This document shows positions 5,468 to 8,296 of a stretch of 8,296 bases of DNA, piece by piece. The notes under the pieces were generated by a model. It made no database searches. It saw only the letters and a program-made list of their open reading frames with translations, and was not told where the DNA came from. Numbering within the stretch: position 1 is the first letter of the stretch; each line of letters starts with the position of its first letter. The position numbers were made by a program, and so were the translations under genes. The DNA is from Candidatus Roizmanbacteria bacterium (GTDB lineage: Bacteria; Patescibacteriota; Microgenomatia; UBA1406; GWC2-37-13): NCBI GenBank assembly GCA_016186235.1, contig JACPMD010000049.1, positions 1-8,296 of the forward strand, in the 5' to 3' direction.

Positions 5468-5489
5468 AGCATTAGACAAAGTTAATGCT
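5468..5489 (+). other. Hairpin enclosing the start codon of the exported protein
   Basis: AGCATTA (5468-5474) and TAATGCT (5483-5489) are perfect complements separated by 8 nt. The 3' arm contains the ATG (5485-5487). If formed in the message, it would mask the start codon and could lower or tune translation. The stem has only two G-C pairs, so its stability is marginal. A TATACT at 5441-5446 is a possible -10 upstream, but lacks a -35. Confidence 0.35.
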
Positions 5490-8220
5490 CATTAGAATTC
5501 TCCTTATATTATTATCTTTTTTGTTCTTCGCTCGTCAGGCCTCGTCTTTTTCACCTTTTGTAAAATCTGACCAAAATCCACTTCCTTTTTCCTCCTCGTA
5601 TCCAAACTGGAATGAAGTTGCCAAATATCAACCATATGTGCTCTATGAAAATGGAGTGTTTAAAATGTGGTATGCTAGTTATAACGGCTCGCGGTTTAAG
5701 GTAGCGTATGCAACTTCCTCCGATGGAATTAACTGGACGAGGCAAAATCTAATTGATGCGTATCCCGGATTTGACACCCATGATCCAGCCATTCTCAAAA
5801 CTGCAAACGGATATACTCTTTTTTTTACGGCTTCAACTAACGGGGGGTCTAAGAACTTTAAACTTTTCAAAATCGATTCACCCGACGAAATAAACTTCGA
5901 TGTAAATTCTCGCCAGCTTGTCTTAGAACCTTCAGGAAATTTGGAAAAGAATGGCGTTTCCTCTTCGAATGTTGTTTATAGGGATAGTACGTATTATCTC
6001 TTCTATCTGTGTTGGGGAACCCAAGGATTTCGTGTTTGCATGGCTACATCTTCAGACGGAACCACATGGGAGCGTTGCCCGAACAACCCAATAATATCCG
6101 AGCAAAGTGACGGTCCAAGTATTTTTGAAACAGAAGGAAAAAAATATCTCTTTTTTCAATCAGGCCTCGGACTTCGCCAAACTGAATCGACTGATAATTT
6201 TTCTTGCACCATGACCTGGTCTAATACACAGACCATCTATACTGACTGGCTTATCGGTCCTCATATTCTCGAGACGCCAGGGAGCCTTCTCTTGTACTAT
6301 TCTGGTCTAACTTCTCAAGGGTTAGACGTATTTCTCGCCACATCTACAGAAGCCTCAAGTCCTACCCCAACCTCCTCACCCACGCCGACCGCAACTCCTA
6401 CCTCCACACCAACCTCAACTCCCACACCCACTCCTCTAGAGAAGGAAAAAATTATCATTATCCCTGGTTTAATGGCATCTTGGAATAAAGATGCAATACC
6501 ACATAATAAGGACGTCCCCCAAAAAGAGTGGAAGATGCATTCATTTGTAAAAGAATACGAGGGACTCACAGGCACGCTTCGAGCTATTGGATATGAAGAA
6601 GGTCAAGATATGTATATTTTCAATTACGACTGGAGAAAAAGCATACATATCCTCGCGGATGATCTTTCCAATTTCATTTCAGGAAATAGCTTAGATAACG
6701 AAAAACTCAATCTCGTCGGACATTCTCTCGGCGGACTGATAGCTCGAATCTATGCTCAAAAATATGGAACTCAAAACCTAGAGAAAATTATAACTGTGGG
6801 ATCTCCTCACCTTGGAACTGCCCAGGCGTACAGATTCGTTGAAGCCGGTGAAATTGAGAGAGAGAATTCTTTGATCTGGCTCATGGAAAAATTCGTCCTG
6901 CAATTAAATAAAAAAAGATTTGAAACAGATCGAGAAACAATAGCATCTGTCATGCCTGTTTCAAAAGATTTGTTTCCCCTCTATGACTTTCTTAAAAATG
7001 CCGCAGGAATTTTTACCCCTTATTCTTCCATGCAAGTGAGAAATGAAACTCTTATATCATATGCTCCAAGTTTTCCAGGACTTTTTGATTCGCTCACAAC
7101 AATAGGAGGAAATGAGAATGGTAATACGTTATTCGGTCATGAAATAGGACAAAGAACCAATCTCGATACGCTTTTAGGAAACTACGTTGACGGCAGACCA
7201 ATGAGTAATCTAGTTGATAGTGGAGATGATGTTATTATTACCAACAGTTCGTTAGCTGGAAATAACAAGATAACCTTAGCTGCTGACCATAGAGAAATCA
7301 TCTATAGGTCTTCAGGAATTAAAACTATTCTGGGGCAACTTGCTATTCTCTTCCAAGATAATCAAATCGTTGAGGGTTCTGAAACCGTTATTTCACCTTC
7401 CATTATTTTTGCGCTTCTTTCACCTGCAGAAATTGAGCTCATGTTTGATTCTCAGAAGTTTAATGAATCTGAAGGTTTGATTTTTATCGAAAATGCCCAA
7501 GATGGCGAATACACTTTAAAAGTGAAAGGCAAGTCACCGGGCGGAAAATATAAAGTACTGGTAGGTCAGATTGCTGATAATGACGATAAATGGTTTGAGA
7601 TAGAGGGAGAAATAAATACACTTTTTCCGTTCCTGCAAACTGATACATATACCATTGGCTTTAAGCAAAACGCGTTAAGCAATTTTCCTGTAAATCAAAA
7701 TGATATTTATTCACTCTTTGAGCTATTAATCCGTAAATTTTCTCTCATTAATAAGGAATATAACCATTCTGATCTCGGAGAAGCAATCGAGGAAATTCAG
7801 GACGCAAAGGAAAACTTCCAAAAAAAGAAATACAAAGATATGAGAAAGCAGATTCTTCATGCTCTTACAGAGATATTTAATGTTCGAAGAAAGGCGCATA
7901 CTCTTTATCGGAATGAATTGTATGACGTTCTTAGTCAACTGGAAAACCTTTATCAAAGAACATCGGAAGTTGTTAACTATTCCCCAAATAGAAAAGATGT
8001 AGGAAAAAAACTTTCGGATCTTAAGAAAAAATATGCAGAATATGAATTACGTCTTTTGAAACAAAATCAAAAAAAAGTCAATGTTTTGCAAAAATCTAAA
8101 TCCCTCTATCTTATGCAACAAAAACTTAATAGCGCTGGCGAAGAACTTAACAAGGGAACTCTTTCTCTCGCCGAGATCTTTCTTCTTTCTGCCTCCCGTT
8201 TAGGCCAGGAAGTTAAATGA
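5485..8220 (+). CDS. Exported fusion: five-bladed beta-propeller, Thr-Pro linker, LCAT-like alpha/beta-hydrolase, helical tail
   Basis: A 911-residue protein with an N-terminal signal peptide (hydrophobic 2-15, cleavage likely near 20-22). Residues about 40-287 hold five similar units, each a turn such as QPYVLYENG or DPAILKTANG followed by a strand such as FKMWYAS, YTLFFTAS or KYLFFQSG; SSDGxxW recurs at 78-84 and 189-195. This fits the GH43/GH32-type five-bladed propeller, although blade 1 has Gln49 where the catalytic Asp is expected. A Thr/Ser/Pro linker (292-317) leads to an alpha/beta-hydrolase: IPGL (326-329), YDWR (381-384), nucleophile GHSLGG with S414, GSPHLGT (439-445), a likely catalytic Asp in GDD (580-582) and His602 in DHREI. 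YDWR plus this triad resembles the lecithin:cholesterol acyltransferase/lipase family. A beta-rich stretch (about 640-728) and a Lys/Glu-rich helical tail (about 740-911) follow. It probably acts outside the membrane on an acyl ester; the substrate is unknown. Confidence 0.85.
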   Translation: MLIRILLILLSFLFFARQASSFSPFVKSDQNPLPFSSSYPNWNEVAKYQPYVLYENGVFKMWYASYNGSRFKVAYATSSDGINWTRQNLIDAYPGFDTHDPAILKTANGYTLFFTASTNGGSKNFKLFKIDSPDEINFDVNSRQLVLEPSGNLEKNGVSSSNVVYRDSTYYLFYLCWGTQGFRVCMATSSDGTTWERCPNNPIISEQSDGPSIFETEGKKYLFFQSGLGLRQTESTDNFSCTMTWSNTQTIYTDWLIGPHILETPGSLLLYYSGLTSQGLDVFLATSTEASSPTPTSSPTPTATPTSTPTSTPTPTPLEKEKIIIIPGLMASWNKDAIPHNKDVPQKEWKMHSFVKEYEGLTGTLRAIGYEEGQDMYIFNYDWRKSIHILADDLSNFISGNSLDNEKLNLVGHSLGGLIARIYAQKYGTQNLEKIITVGSPHLGTAQAYRFVEAGEIERENSLIWLMEKFVLQLNKKRFETDRETIASVMPVSKDLFPLYDFLKNAAGIFTPYSSMQVRNETLISYAPSFPGLFDSLTTIGGNENGNTLFGHEIGQRTNLDTLLGNYVDGRPMSNLVDSGDDVIITNSSLAGNNKITLAADHREIIYRSSGIKTILGQLAILFQDNQIVEGSETVISPSIIFALLSPAEIELMFDSQKFNESEGLIFIENAQDGEYTLKVKGKSPGGKYKVLVGQIADNDDKWFEIEGEINTLFPFLQTDTYTIGFKQNALSNFPVNQNDIYSLFELLIRKFSLINKEYNHSDLGEAIEEIQDAKENFQKKKYKDMRKQILHALTEIFNVRRKAHTLYRNELYDVLSQLENLYQRTSEVVNYSPNRKDVGKKLSDLKKKYAEYELRLLKQNQKKVNVLQKSKSLYLMQQKLNSAGEELNKGTLSLAEIFLLSASRLGQEVK
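6355..6435 (+). repeat. Low-complexity C/A-rich repeat encoding the Thr-Ser-Pro linker
   Basis: An imperfect repeat of units like CCNACN encodes alternating Pro and Thr/Ser (residues 291-317) between the propeller and the hydrolase. The plus strand here is markedly C-rich and G-poor compared with the surrounding gene. It is a flexible extracellular linker, prone to length change by slippage. The long frame on the opposite strand (GVGVEVGV pattern) is only its shadow. Confidence 0.85.
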
Positions 8221-8246
8221 ATCTCTTCTCTAACCTATAGTATTTA

Positions 8247-8255
8247 TGATATAAT
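8247..8255 (+). promoter_or_regulatory. Extended -10 promoter for the next gene
   Basis: TGATATAAT is an exact extended -10 element (TGn plus TATAAT at 8250-8255). The -35 region (TCTCTA at 8227-8232) is poor, as is usual when an extended -10 is used. Transcription would start near 8262, which is the first base of a 10-bp perfect palindrome CTAATATTAG (8262-8271) that could be an operator or a 5' leader element. Confidence 0.5.
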
Positions 8256-8280
8256 GCATATCTAATATTAGTTAGATCTT

Positions 8281-8296
8281 ATGGAATATTTAGGAA
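8281..8296 (+). CDS. Start of an unidentified gene cut by the window edge
   Basis: ATG at 8281 begins MEYLG and runs off the window. It is the first ATG with an open frame behind the extended -10 promoter, giving a leader of about 19 nt; earlier ATGs at 8246 and 8254 meet a stop within a few codons. Five codons are too few to suggest a product. Confidence 0.4.

Noticed and set aside
5420..5489. Region between toxin and exported protein considered as a recombination attachment site
   Set aside because: Only short hairpins and A-runs are present; no integrase gene or matching direct repeats were found.
6355..6435. Tandem-looking C/A-rich repeats considered as a CRISPR or mobile-element repeat
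   Set aside because: The units are 3-6 nt, in frame and without spacers; they encode a Thr-Pro linker.
6315..6575. Minus-strand frame with a Gly-Val/Glu-Val repeat
   Set aside because: It is the antisense of the Thr-Pro linker; the repetitive composition keeps it open by chance.
7726..7956. 76-codon minus-strand frame
   Set aside because: It is opposite the Lys/Glu-rich tail of the exported protein and has no promoter or family features.
1..8296. Alternative genetic code (UGA = Gly, as in some CPR lineages)
   Set aside because: TGA stops fit the ends of the genes at 712 and 8220, and no conserved-domain frame contains internal TGA.

Overview
The window is A+T-rich, densely packed bacterial DNA using the standard code (TGA ends several genes, TGG encodes Trp). 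Three traits fit a Candidate Phyla Radiation / Patescibacteria genome, perhaps a Microgenomates-type lineage. Start codons lack recognisable Shine-Dalgarno sequences and some sit almost directly behind a -10 box. Surface-polysaccharide enzymes are mixed with Zn-ribbon methyltransferases. A large secreted protein carries a Thr-Pro linker. This assignment is an inference from style, since no rRNA or ribosomal marker is present.

Layout. On the minus strand at the left edge, two family-2 glycosyltransferases are coupled by a 4-nt GTGA overlap; the second runs off the window. Divergent from them, with only 3 bp between annotated start codons, is a membrane-anchored coiled-coil protein with a NAGPA/DUF2233 phosphodiester glycosidase domain (1498-2691). 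A short transcription unit follows (TATAAT at 2723, hairpin plus T5 ending at 2823); it may be a small RNA or a 42-codon membrane peptide gene. Two Zn-ribbon SAM methyltransferases then stand head to head (complement 2834-3682 and 3772-4674). Next is a two-gene toxin-antitoxin module (4740-5394) pairing a MazE/AbrB-type antitoxin with a Doc/Fic-type toxin; a perfect 16-bp palindrome covers its -10 region. Last is a 911-residue exported protein (5485-8220) joining a five-bladed beta-propeller, a Thr-Pro linker, an LCAT-like alpha/beta-hydrolase, a beta-rich region and a helical tail. A new gene begins at the right edge behind an extended -10 promoter.

How they fit together. The glycosyltransferases, phosphodiester glycosidase and methyltransferases look like part of a locus that builds and decorates a cell-surface glycan. 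The large exported protein probably acts outside the membrane on a lipid or glycan ester, possibly binding sugar through its propeller. The toxin-antitoxin pair looks like an independent, self-regulated insertion between them. The least ordinary items are the propeller-hydrolase fusion, the palindromic operator, and the short structured transcript candidate between 2723 and 2823. No tRNA, rRNA, CRISPR array, transposase or integrase was seen, and no gene-free stretch exceeds 300 bases.
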